The position numbers were made by a program, and so were the translations under genes. Under the pieces are notes generated by a model that was given only the letters and a program-made list of their open reading frames with translations, did no database searches and was not told the origin of the DNA. This document shows positions 10,321 to 27,880 of a stretch of 64,000 nucleotides of DNA, piece by piece. The first letter of the stretch is position 1. The number at the start of each line of letters is the position of its first letter. Origin of the DNA: Torreya grandis (taxonomy: Eukaryota > Streptophyta > Pinopsida > Cupressales > Taxaceae); NCBI GenBank assembly GCA_037957365.1, contig JARHVA010000223.1, positions 3,281,501 through 3,345,500 on the forward strand. The letters are read 5' to 3'.

Positions 10321-13300
10321 TTAGTTAAAGCACATAGTTATATGATTATGATACACATTTTTGGTATAATTCTATACATGGTACCATTTTAATACATAAT
10401 TTTATAATGAGGCATATCTTAGGTGCATATACTATGCAACATGTGCATAATATTGTAATATCCAAATCAATTTTAGATTCCAAAACTATTACACATATTG
10501 ATACTCCATAGAATTTTATATATTTTAGCAAGCCCTTCTATTGTAGTAGTTGGTTCAATTTTTGGTATGGTTTAGGTTATTAAATCACTCAATTTTTATT
10601 GGTTTTCAATTTTGACTTGATCATCCAAACTCACTAGGTTATAAGTATCATTGGGTTGCATGGTTGAACTAATATCAACTACCAGGTAGCAACTCACTTT
10701 CTCTCCAAAGTTGGAGGCATGTGCCTTCTAACCTCTCTCTCTATATCTCTTCAGATATATGAGATTTAAATATTTATCTATATTTATTATAATCTCAATT
10801 TTAGAGCCTTAAAATGATACATATTTTGCAAAATAACTTGCCAATATACAAGGTAATTATAATGACACACATGTGTACTCCTAAACCTTTATCTTTTAAT
10901 TTCAATCTATTTCAAGTAATTTTGACCTAGATTATATGCATTGAATATACACTATAACATGATCTTGGTTTCAAGTTATTCACCAATAAAACACTCAAAT
11001 TTTTAACTAGCTAAGTATTCAAATTCAACTCAAGCAAAGACAAGGTACACATACACACCTAGATACTTATTACTTTCCTTTAAACCAGAAATTTCATTAC
11101 TAGATTAAAGGGGGGGGAATTTAGATGATATTTTGTGATTGTATAACATCTCAATCATGTATATTTAGAAAATTTAGACCTTGACTATTATTATTAGTTC
11201 TACATATGTCTTACTTCTACAAGCCTCACATTTGCTCTATAATATGCCCTTTTACCTATATATTAGTTTGAACACCTTTATATTAATGACACATACATCC
11301 CATCTTTCCCAAAATTCTTAAAATGTAGTTATCTTACACTTTTGCAAGTTCTAAGACTATTCTTACTCTCCTACTCATTAGACACTAACATTCAAGATAG
11401 ATAATAGTGTCAACATTATTGTCCTCCCTCAATGCAAGTGTTCTTTTCCCTAAAATTATCCAATTTTCAAATGAAATGTATTATAATGGTTACCTTAAGT
11501 GATTTAATGTGAGTTATCTCTTAATAAATTTAGTATAAATATAATTTTAATCTTCACTCATTCCTCACCTAGTAATCAAACCAAAAGAGCACTCAAGTTA
11601 CCAAAATATTTTATATTATATCGTATTATAATATCAATCAAAAGAACAAATCAACTATAGTCTAAAGTACTAAAGGATTAGTCATAAGGTCATATTTTCC
11701 AAGTTACAAGATAAGTAAATATTATACTTGATTTACACACATTGCATGAATCACACAATCCAACATGTAGGGGAAAACTACATGAGTCTGAGGCCCTCTT
11801 CTAGAGTATTAGCTATGTAGGCAATGCCCTTTAAAAACAAGGTCATTATGGGTCATCTTGACACTGTGTGCCCACTAACCCATTTTCCCCAAGGTCATAT
11901 TGAATATGGAAAGCTAGGGTTTTTCCATTTCACTAGGAATGACAATCCATGACCCATATCTAAATGCACCAGAGTGAAGGCAAAGCTAATCCCATAATAA
12001 TCTAGGTGGTCACATCCTATTTCAATATGTATTATGTACATGACACTAACATCAAACCTAGATAATAAAATCAACATAACCATCCTAGGCTGATGTAACT
12101 GTCTACAGAGCCAAAGGCACCAGATCTAGAATTTGATAACTATTCTAGAACTCTCTTCTCACATGCTTTATGCATATTCCATATCCAACACTATGTTAGC
12201 ATCAAAATGAACTAAGTACTCTCTTTTATGTCATTTATATATCTATCAAATTTTTACTTTCCATTAATAGCCTAGCTTAGTTTAATAAATTTAGCATATG
12301 GTACATTTGAGTTTAGCACATTAATTTTCTTATTGTAGATATGATATTCACCCTTGTGACCTATCATTTCTATATCTTTAAGCCTATCTAGCCAAGTAGA
12401 ATTCCAAAATCCAAATTAGGGTTAAATAATTTTTGCCTAACATAGGGCATTTCCACCAATTCTTATAATAGATAGATAATAGAGACTTTTTTTAGGATCC
12501 ATCGATTGCCAATATGTTTCCATTTATTAGTTATAAAAATGATATTTTCACTAAAATGAACAATGTTTCCACTAAAAATAGGATAAACATCAAATTTATA
12601 CCACATAACATTTTCACTAATTTCAAGTTTGTTTCTACCATTTGAAACACATTTTCACAAAAAATTAAGTTGTTTTCACCAATTATAATGACCTACAAAA
12701 ACATAATGAAATAATATACAAAGATAATTTATACCATTTTTGAGGATTAATATATTGAAACATAGGGTATTTTCACTAATTTGACCTATAACATAATTTG
12801 GAAAGCTTTTAAAGAAAAAGAGGAAAACTAAGCTAATGATTAGGTTAATTATTGAAATTAAAAGAATAATAAGGGTCTAGAAGAGTTCATGAGCTATTTT
12901 AGGTCCTATTAGGTGTGCCATTATGTGAGAGAGGAATCTAAAGTGGGTTAAGTGGACCATTAGTGAATACACATCAAAAAATGATTGAATGAAACTAACA
13001 CTTGAAGCCTATCTACTATGTTTGAACAAGATTAAATAAAAGATGAATCAAATAAAAGATAAAACACAAATATTGTATACCTTCATTGAAATACCTCATT
13101 TTATTTCTAGTTTGAATATGTACGTCTTAGATTATAGAAATAAATGTCTTTGGAAATATCTAATCCACATGCAGGCAACATCTCCCCTTGTCCACATTTG
13201 ATTTGGATTGAGAATTGTGAATCTCCTTAGGTATTTTGGTAGAGTAAGTTTAAGATCAAGAAGCTTATCTATAATGGAGGGAGGACCTTTCAATCTATAG

Positions 13301-14259
13301 ACTTGTTAAATTAGTGAGGATCATCCATATTTATCTCCAAATGAATGGCTTGGAATGAGTCCTCACCCTCATCACTGTTGGAAGTTAGAAATGTAAGAGG
13401 GTCAATTTAAGGAAATTTTATGTGTGGAGGATATTTGGAAGAAAATTGAAATCATGAACCCTTTTAGAGTGTGCAAGAGGGTGTAAGAAGGAGTGTGTAA
13501 TAAGGTATAAGAGATTGTAAGATATTTCTTCCACTCTTATCCTTTCCCATTGACTTTCCCATGTGATGTCACCAAGATGAGGTAATAAAAGGATTTCTAA
13601 TTTTTGAAAATAGAATTTTCCAAAAATCCATGTAATTTTGTACTAGAGAATGTTTAGTTTAATTAATAAGGTAATTAATTAAACACTGGAGGAATATGGT
13701 ATTTAAAATTTTATTTATCCAATTAATATCTTGTTCATTTGACCTAATAATATCCTTTTCAAATCACCAATTCAATTTTTAGAAGAAATAGATGATGTGA
13801 AATGGTGTATTATGCCTGACCAGGGATGCACTAGTGTGATTTTGAATGTGCATGTCAACTGTGTGGAATAGTTGAGTCATTTTTGTGATTTATTTTTAAA
13901 TTTGCATGTGATTATGGAAAATCATTCCAATTTTAGTTTAGACACAGGAATGATGAAAATTAAGTGTCTACATGTGTCATATATGGATTTGTATAATCTA
14001 TGGTGTTTCTTGTATGTCTCATAGGACTCTATGGCCATGAAGAGGTAATAAAAGGAGTAGCAATTTTTAGAACCCATTATTTAGTGCTCTATGGTTTATT
14101 TAGTGTAGCTATAATTGAAAAATGTTTATTTTATCTTAGAAACTTGGTAGACCATAGAGGTGTATATGAGGATTATATGAAGTCCATTGTGTATCTTTGG
14201 TGTCCATTGTGTATCTTTGGTGCAATGATCTCTCAAATATTGGTTACTTAAGAAAGGGG
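10321..14259. other. Unassigned AT-rich DNA
   Basis: Nearly 4 kb without a coding region I can support. The small open stretches (10346-10531 and 11895-12083 on -, 14000-14251 on +) have no family signature. Around 12500-12780 there is a loose repetition of (T/C)TTTTCACTAA-like words. The block near 13450-13610 (GTGTGCAAGAGGGTGTAAG...GAGGTAATAAAAGGA) shares GAGGTAATAAAAGGA with 14040-14055. Part may be the remainder of the G1 LTR or flank of G2, but I cannot show it. Confidence 0.5.
14182..14221 (+). repeat. Perfect 20-bp tandem duplication
   Basis: GTCCATTGTGTATCTTTGGT occurs twice head to tail with no mismatch (14182-14201 and 14202-14221). In this heavily mutated neighbourhood an exact repeat implies a recent slippage or repair event. 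Confidence 0.95.
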
Positions 14260-16680
14260 ATTTTATTTTAATTACCCTTTCATGCATGATTAATCTTGGT
14301 AGGTTTATAATGAGTTGTCTTGGAATAAAATTCTCTTGTTCAAGTGGATGTTCATATGGAATTTTGTAAACTAAAATTAATCTATTGAAATAAATCTATT
14401 TAATACATCCATGTAATGTGAAAGGTGCCACATGGATCTTATGTATCTAAAGTTATACCAATAACATATCAAATACTCCCATGCATGGTATTCAAAAAAA
14501 GGTAGTGATCACATATGTTGGACAAATTTTCAAAGGTAAATCAATCTCACCAATAACCTATTGTGATGGCCATTGAATGCTCTAACCATTTTGGTCAAAG
14601 GTTATAAATCATATAATATATAATAAATGTGTGATTAATTTCATAGTACATATGTTATCACTAGCACCATTTCAATTATAACACTATGTATAGGTTATTA
14701 ATCAAGGTATTGTCTAATAAATAATGGGTGAAGATCTGAATCATCATCTATAATTTCACTCTATTTGAATGTAATCAAAGGTTTCTAAAGCATAAGAGGT
14801 ATAGTGTGTGTAAGTGTAAATTTATGAATAATCCCATATAATAGGTGACCATAATGTGGTGGAGGATGATGTACATTATATTCCATTCTCACTTCTGGAT
14901 CTTTCTTAGCATAATATTTTAATGGATTGTTAAATATCTTATGGTTTTGATGGTCACTTGGTTATGATCCTAAATCCTTTGGAGGATCATCAAAGGTAAT
15001 ATATTGATTATAAATAAGTTTTAAATATTTTATTTCAAGGTATAACATCTGTTCATAGAATCTTTGGTGCCTTGGTGACAGTCACAATGTGCATTGGCAT
15101 CATATCATTTTGGTATAGGTCAACTCATATCAACCTATATTGGGGGGGGGAGGGATTGATATGAGATGAGAATCCATAAGATTATTAATTAATGATGATA
15201 TAAACTCAAGAATTCATGTAAATTGTCTCTTAGGTTTATTAAATATGATGAGTTGATTGGGATACTATGACATTGCATTAAATGTTGTGGTTGTTTCCTT
15301 TTGAGGTTCTATAGGTCTAACCATGTAGTTTGGTTTGATATGAAACTTAGTAGTAGATATAGCTAGTGTGTTTGATATATAATTAATCTTGTTTCATGAA
15401 ATAAGTTTCATTTCATTATATCATAAAATATATCATAAGACATCAAAGGATTTAAACTTTTTGAAAATAATAGAATAATGTAATGGTACAAGAAAACCTT
15501 ACTTAAATATGTCTTGAAACTCTTTATCTGCCATTAGATTTGTCATTTTGGCCAACATTTTTTATACCTCAAAAAAAATTCATTAACAGGTTCATTTTTT
15601 CCTTATTTTATTTATAAATTTATGCATACAAAATATTTTTAGTGATGTTGATAGAGAAATATGCTAAAAATTGATCAACTAGAGGTTTGAATGTTTTCAC
15701 TGATTGGAGTGGTAAATCATAGATACATATTAAAGCATAATATTTTAGGTTCCTTAAAAATAATTTGGTAAAATTATTGTAATTTGAATCGTAATCAAGG
15801 CATGATATATATAAATATCAGATATGTTGTTTAGGATTTCGCTTGGCATAATATAATGTAAATTTGGGTGCAATAAAACAAATTGGCAAAGCGTGCAAAG
15901 ATATTTCAAGTGCAAGATGATTATTTAATACATATTATGAATCAATAGCATGAGGAGAATTTAAATCATTTTTATTAATGTTGGTAAACTATCTTCTAAA
16001 TACTTTATAAATTGGAAGAGTGCTTACATATTATACCTATTGAGATTAAAATTTGATACTCGATAAGTCACCAAAGGGGATGTGGACATAGTTTGAGTTG
16101 ATATAGGCATTAAAACTAGTATTTAAGTTGAAGCATTCATCATCCCCATGGTAGATGTAGCAATAAGAATTTTATCTTTTGGAACAATGGTTTGAAAACA
16201 TAATTTGTGCCTCACTAAAGGTATAAATCTATGATGTTCCCATGAGGAAGGATAGTTAATTTTTGCCTTTTAATTTTTTAGTTTCCAATATGTTGTTGAT
16301 GTTATTTTAAAAATATTTAAGATTCTGATGAATACATTATTGAAACATTGAATTATAGTTTACTTGTTCTTGATCTACTTTTTCATGTTCATTTTTCTCA
16401 TTAGATTCATTATTTTCATGATCAAATGAATCTTATATAATAACATCTTTAGTATTTTATTCATTTTCAACATTAGAACACTCAAGTTGCACACAATTTG
16501 ATAATTCATTGGCTTGAGACATTTTAAGTGGTAGGATAGGAATCTCAAAATGTTCAATAATTATACCACCTAATATATCACTACTCCAATGTTGCATATA
16601 AATGATATAACAAGTATGAATAAATAAAACAAGTAAAAACCTTAGGAGGCTAGAAACCCTAGGCAAACTAGAATTTGAAT
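14260..16680 (-). pseudogene. Gypsy G2: gag and aspartic protease region (decayed)
   Basis: Read on the minus strand. Capsid, about 15800-15500: NLKYYALIYIYDLPLQSVKTF, LVDQFLAYFSINITKNI, then LMNFFEV and ADKEFQDIF, matching the plant Tat-type retrotransposon gag (ALDWY..LP..SI.TF..LV..FL.HF). Next, about 15120-15040: ANAHCDCHQGTKDSMNRC, then YTLKNKIQNLIYN, the His/Cys box before protease (C..H...GH.T..C..LK..IQDLID). Protease end, about 14590-14400: VIGEIDLPLKICPTYVITTF, a decayed ...LLGRPWIH...VPS.LHQ, then ILVYKIPYEHP. Stops and frameshifts are frequent. No RT or integrase follows toward 14 kb, so the element is truncated there. Confidence 0.82.
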
Positions 16681-17717
16681 AAAAAGAAATTGAGGTTAGG
16701 TTAACTAAATGTTTAACTATTTTTTATAAGGTATTAGGGTTAAAGGGGTATAATAGACTAATCAAATGTATGAATAAAACTTTATATAGTAGGATAATTA
16801 AATTTATTCAGACAACACAATATACTAAATCTATAAAATTACTAAATATGGAAAATACAATGCCAATTGATATTCTAATAATTAAAAAAAAATAAAGGGA
16901 TAATAATTAGATTATTTATAGATGTGAAGGTGGATCTAAGTTAAATATTGGTGGAATAATATAGGTTTATGCTTAAGACCTAGCTTCTAGATTCTATAAA
17001 TATTATTTCTAGAGGATTCAACACTTGTGTCAACCTATGTACACTTACATAGATACTTTTGTCTCTCTTGATGGTTTTGTATTATAAATAATATTCAATA
17101 CATTATGATGAAAATACATGTACCTCTTAGGGTTTTTCCCACATTTATGTTGATGTATCTAGATCATGCACATAAGTCTTGTATGACTATGTATATCTCA
17201 AATCCTAGTTCTTCAACTTATGTTAGGTCACCTTGCCAAAAAGGGTTAGTGGGTTCATGAAGTTGAGATAGCCTCAATGAACCCTCTATCAATGATTTAT
17301 TCCTACATATCCAATACTCCAAGGAGGGACTCATAGATATGTATTTATCCATTAAGTGTGTGCACAAGGGTAGAATATGCTATATGCAAGGGCATGTAAT
17401 GATCTAGTTTGTAACCTTACAAATACCACTCATGGGTTATTATTTGAATGCTTCAGACTTATAAAATTACTCCTATGAGTGATATATAAATAGGGAATAA
17501 TATGTTAGTATAAATCAATTGTGTAATTGATTGAATGAGCTTGATTAGCTGTTTACTTGTTATTTTCTACATGTGTGCTTAAGAATGATGAATGGTATCT
17601 ATGTTATATTTATACCACACATTTTTAAATTATCTCATGGAAGGTTTAGATAAAAAATAGGATAAACCATACATTTTTAAATATTTTTAATTTTGATGAA
17701 TTATGAGGTACATGCAC
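16681..17717. other. Probable leader of gypsy G2, no gene
   Basis: AT-rich sequence upstream (in minus-strand terms) of the G2 gag and directly beside copia B1. Removing B1 would join it to 24025 onward. I see no primer-binding site, LTR edge or coding signal that I can defend. Confidence 0.4.
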
Positions 17718-17722
17718 TTGAT

Positions 17723-18082
17723 TAATGGAGTGCTCGTTAGGATATATGCATCAACTACATGCACAATTTTTAATCAAGAGACAAACAATAAAAGAGAAAT
17801 ATTTGAAAATATATAATCAATCCATACTAGATGAATATATATATAAGTAAGATGTACAAATAAGTTAGGGAATGTGTATCTCCCCCTAGAATAGTGGTAA
17901 AAGTAATGGAATAGGAAAAGGAACTCCACCCATAGAATATTCAATCAAAGGAGTAACTCCAACTAGATAAAATAAGGATAAAAAATGAAATTACCTATGA
18001 TAATCACACCTAAGCAAGATTACATGTGTGTAGGAATAATCAAAATATAATAAATTAAAGAAAATAATATCCTACACCAACA
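17723..18082 (-). repeat. Copia B1 3' LTR
   Basis: 360 bp; on the minus strand it runs TGTTGGTGTAGG... to ...CTCCATTA. It aligns with the 5' LTR through AATGGAGT, the GTACAATTT-like region, AACTCCACCC, AAAGGAGTAACTC and the terminal CCTACACCAACA (plus letters). It is 27 bp shorter than the 5' LTR because of small indels. Confidence 0.9.
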
Positions 18083-18094
18083 CCCCACCTTAAG
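18083..18094 (-). other. Copia B1 polypurine tract
   Basis: On the minus strand CTTAAGGTGGGG abuts the TGTTGG start of the 3' LTR. The sequence fits the usual copia polypurine tract and confirms orientation. Confidence 0.8.
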
Positions 18095-18237
18095 TATAAC
18101 TTAGGTGGGTAAAAAATGGGCCCTGATAACATGGCATGATGAAGTACCCATGTAAATAAATCTTTAATAAATTATAATAAAGGAGAAAACCCATAAGAAA
18201 AAACTCCCCCCCAAAAGAGAGAAAATAAGAAGAGAGT

Positions 18238-22402
<4,165 letters not shown>

Positions 22403-23617
22403 TTTGTTTAAATAAAGTTTTTGTAGCTATATAAATAAAGGAATTGTAATAAATGTAGAAGAAAATGAACCATGACATAACATCCCCCCTGAAATTAGTT
22501 TTGATCAAACCCCATAGTTTTGGCACTTTATAATTTTAGTGATATTATAAAATAAATGACACAACTAGAATGAGTATTAAAAATCATGCACTTTTGAATA
22601 AAATGACACTCAATTTTAAGTTAGTAATCAAAAGTTATAGTGAATATAATTTTACCATCATTAATGCTCCTTAATTAAAATTAAACAACAAATTTTTAAA
22701 TTCATTTTGACTAATTTTTTTAATCCATAATCTAAATGTGGTATTTGAACAAATGAATTCTCTAAAAATAATTATAAGCTTTGACTAATCCTCCTATGTT
22801 TTATTGGTGAATCCAAAGGAAAAAATATTATTAGACCTTGAATTAAATCAAGATATTTAAAAAAATATTTAATATATAATATTTAAATAATTTTTTGGTA
22901 AAATATGATTGAATTATATTTTTGGTGGAGACTTATATCACTTATGAACCACCATAGATAAAATGGATCATAATTTTTAATAAAATAAGATCGGTTTTGG
23001 ATGTAGGTTTCCTTGAGCACCAAGAGCAATGTGATGATTGGATGTGGTATTCAATGGCTTTGTCATAGTATCTCCAAGGTAATGTGGAGGATTATAAAAA
23101 TGTTATAGGATGTGGTAAGACAAAATTCCATTAATAGTAGTAGGATCAGATGTCAATGTGGTATGAGAGAGTCATATGAGGTTGTGGTAGCTTCCTTGAC
23201 ATAAAAACACCTTAAATAGAGCTGACATGGTCTGAGGGAGTCATTCAGTTAGCTATATGCCCCAAATAGGTTATGACCAACATGAATAATACATGAATAG
23301 GTGGAGAGGTGTAAGGTTTGGTGTAGAATTAGGTGATGACCAACATGCTCAAGTGCCCCTTTGTAATGTGTAACCCTCCTCTTGGCAACATGATGACCCT
23401 AGTTTAACTTGAGACCCTATAATACTTTGGTGGGAATGAAATAATAATCCTTCACAAAAGGTATATCCCAACCTTCCTCAAAAATTTTAAACCCTAACAT
23501 AATATATTTAAAAAACCCAAATATCCAATGCTCCTACATATTCAAAAAAACTTAATACAATATAAAAACATTTTATAAATAGGTAACAACAAAATATTGA
23601 CATTAATTTACTAGAAT
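22403..23617 (-). other. Copia B1 leader
   Basis: About 1.2 kb between the primer-binding site and gag ATG. It is AT-rich, with no open frame of note and nothing recognisable. The corresponding leader in copia B2 is about 1.3 kb. Confidence 0.6.
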
Positions 23618-23632
23618 GGCACTCTGATAACA
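23618..23632 (-). other. Copia B1 primer-binding site
   Basis: Minus strand TGTTATCAGAGTGCC starts directly at the LTR edge and matches the initiator-Met tRNA consensus TGGTATCAGAGC with G-to-T and C-to-T differences. Its position supports the LTR ending in TTA rather than CA. Confidence 0.82.
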
Positions 23633-24019
23633 TAATGGAGTATTCACAAAGATATATAGATCAATTGAATGTACAATTTGTAAGCGAGACATAAACACAA
23701 GCATAATCATTATTATGAGTAAGAAAGAAAAGAGAAATATTACAAAAGATAGAATCAATCCACACTAACTGAATAAATCTATAAGAAATATGTAAAAATA
23801 TAAGAGTAAATGTGTAACTCTCCCTATAATAGTTTTCAAAATTTTGGAATAGGAAAAGTAACTCCACCCCTGTAATAGCTGATCAAAGGAGTAACTCACA
23901 TTAGCTAAAATAGGTATACTAAATGTAACTCCATATGACAAGTACACCTAATCAAGCTTACACATTTTAGGAATAACCTAAATGTAATATATAAAGGAAA
24001 ATAGTATCCTACACCAACA
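23633..24019 (-). repeat. Copia B1 5' LTR
   Basis: 387 bp, aligned with 17723-18082; minus-strand start TGTTGGTGTAGG, end CTCCATTA. Both open stretches reported in it (23661-23947, -) are chance. It contains GAGTTAC/GGAGTTAC words repeated several times, also present in the copia B2 LTR. Confidence 0.9.
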
Positions 24020-24024
24020 TTGAT

Positions 24025-26410
24025 AAGGAAACTAGACACTAGCATTGACACTAATAATCTTGCATAAACACAATTATCTAGCAGGATAGAAAACTATTGA
24101 ATGTTTATAATTGATAGTGAATGATATACATCATATTTTAATATTTATGTAATGTATAGGTTATTTAGGTTATTAAAATGATATGGTCAGACTAGAAGAT
24201 AATTATTTAGGCACAATAAGATGGTGAATGCAATCCTTTCAACAACTGTAAGGTCTATTAATGAAGGGTAGATGATCGATTGGTATTTGTCAAGTGTACA
24301 AGACTGAGATGATATATATTATAATATTTTAGTATCTATAGGTGTATGATATGAATCATGACATCACACACATGTGAAATATTTATTTATATGAATCATG
24401 ACACTACAAGTTTAACAACCATATCCTAGACATATAAAAGTAAATCTATTCTACACACAATCAATCCATGCCATCCTAAAACATAGTAAATTATAGTATC
24501 CATACATTTTTACACTCTAATTAATATAGGCAAGATAAATTCACATTTAATTAGTATAAGTAGCTCAATATGATCAATGGAATGGTCATATAAAGATATA
24601 ACCTTTATAGATCTACCAATATACCCCTAATGTAGGCATCCACCTAATATGGAAAGTAGACCCTAAATATAGGAATGGCCTACATCTAACTTTCCATGTC
24701 ATATTTAACTTGTATGTCTTACATCCCACTCATGTATATCACAAAAATAATGTGTGTATAAAATGGATATGTAATTTATCATGTATATGATAAATGACAT
24801 AAATTAATCATGTAACTAATAGTACATGTCATGTGTAGGTCATGATTTTTTATTTTTGTGTTTTTTTTGTATTTTAGTACACATGTATATAGTTAAACAA
24901 GACTGAATGGTAAGTCTTTGAAAATATAAGAATGGAAGGGATCCAAAAAATTCATAGCATGTGTCAATGCATAGTGTACACCAAATGTAGTACTAAGGTA
25001 GTCTCAAGGAAGTGAAAGCAAATAACATGCCCCCATAGTGTATGTGAATCAAAAAGCCATGCATTAAGAAAGTATATGGAGGTATGAGGATGCATGCCCC
25101 AAATGGACAAGAATAAATGTATATTCTCATGTCATAATATGTAGTCATAATTTTATGTGATCATGTAAGATTTATGTAAGGCATAATAATAGCTAATATA
25201 TATAGTTAATATATAGAGGTGAACAAGTAGTATGCCACAAGGAATGTTCCATAGGATCATACTATTGTACATGATTCATCATATTAGGATATAAGTCACA
25301 TATTTTTGAATCAAGATAATAAATAAAGAGGGAAGGGTCAAGTGAGAACATTACATGCACAATAAAGCAATGGATATAAGAATGATTAATACAAGAGCAT
25401 GTATGCATTCAAAAGTCATATATGTTAAGGATTATTTAAAACTAACATTATCAAGTATCTAATACCAATTTTATGTGTCTACACAGAGCTAATCCTAGAT
25501 GGTAAAAATAATTGCATTAGTTAATCCTCGGAGAAATCTCCATGTAGGTGTAAATTAATTGGCTATTCCATTAGCTCTTTAAAAAATACTTATAACTATT
25601 TAGTGAATTAAATATAATAAAAATAAATATATAATTTTTTGGTAGTGAGTCGATCAACTATATTTTATTTATTGACTCGACCAACATAGCCACACATGTA
25701 ACTTTCATGCACATAAAATAAGTGCATTTTTTTTGGGTCATTCAACATAATTCATTTCTAGTTTAGTGATTGTGTATGGGAAACTATGGAAAGTAAATAT
25801 AGGTAATTAATTAAAATTTAAAATAAATATAAGGCACACTATATTTTAAAATATGATAATAATATGAATAAACTATTTATGAAATTAATTAACCATCTAA
25901 CAGTATTATTGTGGTTGTATAACTTTATAAGATAATTATGGGCCAAATTTAGTAAGTGCCACCAATTTTAGTTATTTAAAAAATGAATGTCTTTGTTTTT
26001 ATCAATGCTGTTATTATATTTTCAAAAGAAAGTTTAACGAGTTAGAGGATTTTTTTAAATAAAATTTATAATATTTTGTTTATTAATTAAATTAAAATTT
26101 TGAGTGATTTCATTTCTAATATGTATATATAATAATTTATTTTAGGGGTTGATTTGTTTTAATATTGAATCATTTTTACATAAATGTCTATGTATATTTA
26201 TATTTTTTACTTAAATATAAATATAAATATAAACACATAATATAGGTTTCTATTTTATATATGGGATTATTAATTTTAATATATTGTAGACACATAATTT
26301 TGGTACATGACTAGTTATTTTCTATTACATTAATGTATTTATGTTCTTTTGGATAATTGGTTATATTAGGCTCTTATTGGATTTTTTTCTTGTATTTCTT
26401 ATTCTCCTTT
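24025..26410. other. Unassigned AT-rich DNA
   Basis: About 2.4 kb with no coding signal. It would continue the G2 upstream region once copia B1 is removed. Around 24400-25500 many ACATGTAT/TATGTCAT words recur, and 25644-25688 holds an inverted pair GTCGATCAA / TTGACTCGAC-like. No LTR edge or gene was recognised. Confidence 0.45.
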
Positions 26411-26630
26411 CCTCCATTTGTTTGTTTTTTTTCTATTTCTCTCTCTTATTTGTTATCTAGGTATTTGGATATGTTCTTATCTATATTTGCCACCCCTCTC
26501 TCTCTATTTCTTACTCTCCTACTTTCCTCTACTTTTTTGTTCACTTGTTTTTTCCTCCATTTGTTTATTTCTCTCTCTTTCTTATTTGTTATCTGGGTAT
26601 TTAGATATGTTCTTATCTATATTTACCTCT
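26411..26630 (+). repeat. CT-rich direct duplication
   Basis: CCTCCATTTGTTTGTTT...TTATTTGTTATCTAGGTATTTGGATATGTTC at 26411 recurs from about 26554 with few changes (ATCTGGGTATTTAGATATG), an offset of about 143 bp. A (CT)n/(CA)n tail follows at 26628-26655. Apparent long open frames here (26357-26749) are low-complexity Leu/Ser/Phe and not genes. Confidence 0.85.
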
Positions 26631-26978
26631 CTCTCTCTCTCACACACACAAACACACAAATTTTGAAAAATTCAAACCATTTGATCCCTAGTCTAATTAG
26701 GATCAAGCCATCTGATTTTAGTTTGTCTAAGATCAATAGTTTGATCTGAGTATTATACAATTTTATGGGCCCTTTATCTATTATTTGAAAATTTTCAACA
26801 TTTTTTTTCTTGTTTTTCCATATTTTATGATCATTATATGTAATCTTTGTGTGTTAATACAGTCCCAATTTGAATTCAATAAGACTATAAGCACATAAGT
26901 GAATGTTGCATTTAGGGACACAAGATGAAGATCAAAGGGAAGCTCCCATTAGCTATTATACTTTGATTTTAGTAATAT

Positions 26979-27056
26979 TGTGTGTGTGTGTGTGTGTGTG
27001 AGATCATGTATAATATACTAGTTTCTTGTATTTCACACCTATGGATAAGGGCCAGG

Positions 27057-27152
<96 letters not shown>
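26979..27152 (+). repeat. (TG)n and (AT)n microsatellites
   Basis: (TG)11 at about 26979-27000, then a short unique spacer, then a pure (AT)n run at about 27058-27152 (~95 bp). The Tyr-Ile repeats predicted on both strands are artefacts of the dinucleotide. Confidence 0.97.
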
Positions 27153-27154
<2 letters not shown>

Positions 27155-27880
27155 CTCCTTTCTCAAAAACCCTAATCCAATCCAAGAGACCTTGAAAAAT
27201 CATTAAAAATGGGGGGTAGTTATGAGGTTACTACTTAAAACAAATCCTTATTATTATACATTTTTTCAACCAAAAATCACTCATTTCAACAAGCAATTTG
27301 AAAAATTTAAGTAGAATATAATAAACAAAGATAATAGCATTTGAAAAATTTAAGTAGAATATAATAAATAAAGATAAAAACATTTGAAAAATTTAAGTAG
27401 AATCTATCATCATATGAATCATATTGAAAAATATGAATGAATAAAAACCTACCCTAGAAAGATATACAATATTATTTTAATCAGAATCAAAATTGAGCCT
27501 TTGTGTTTTTGGTCTTTCCATTTATTTAATCTACACCAAATTTTTGGGTTTGCCCTGAGATTGCTTCCAAATAAATTCTCGCTCACTTTTAGCCTCTAAC
27601 ATTACACATGTAATTAAAAATCCACATATGTCTTTATGAAATAATCTTGTCAATTTTAAAGAATTTAATTCAATAAATTACCACACTTAAGATATGTATT
27701 TACACATGTATTATTGCATTTAGTCTAGATTTTAATTTTACATTAACATTTGTTGATTATTGTAGTTTGTTTAACCTAAATACATTTTTCATCAAAATAT
27801 TTTGGTAAACCTAATTTTGAGGTAAGATATTTTTATTATACAAATGATAGATACACATTAGAGATATATAAGGCACATTA
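27153..27880. other. AT-rich spacer with a 45-50 bp direct repeat
   Basis: At about 27290-27405 the word TTTGAAAAATTTAAGTAGAAT occurs three times, the first two followed by ATAATAAA(C/T)AAAGATAA, a 45-50 bp tandem repeat in 2.5 copies. The rest shows no gene. Confidence 0.75.

Noticed and set aside
26357..26749. A 130-residue hydrophobic open frame that looks like a membrane protein
   Set aside because: It is a CT-rich low-complexity tract with an internal duplication and CA repeats; overlapping frames are equally open and no family motif is present.
26969..27206. Tyr-Ile repeat proteins on both strands, also at 36902-37165 and 52593-53003
   Set aside because: Translations of pure (AT)n microsatellites; mirrored on both strands.
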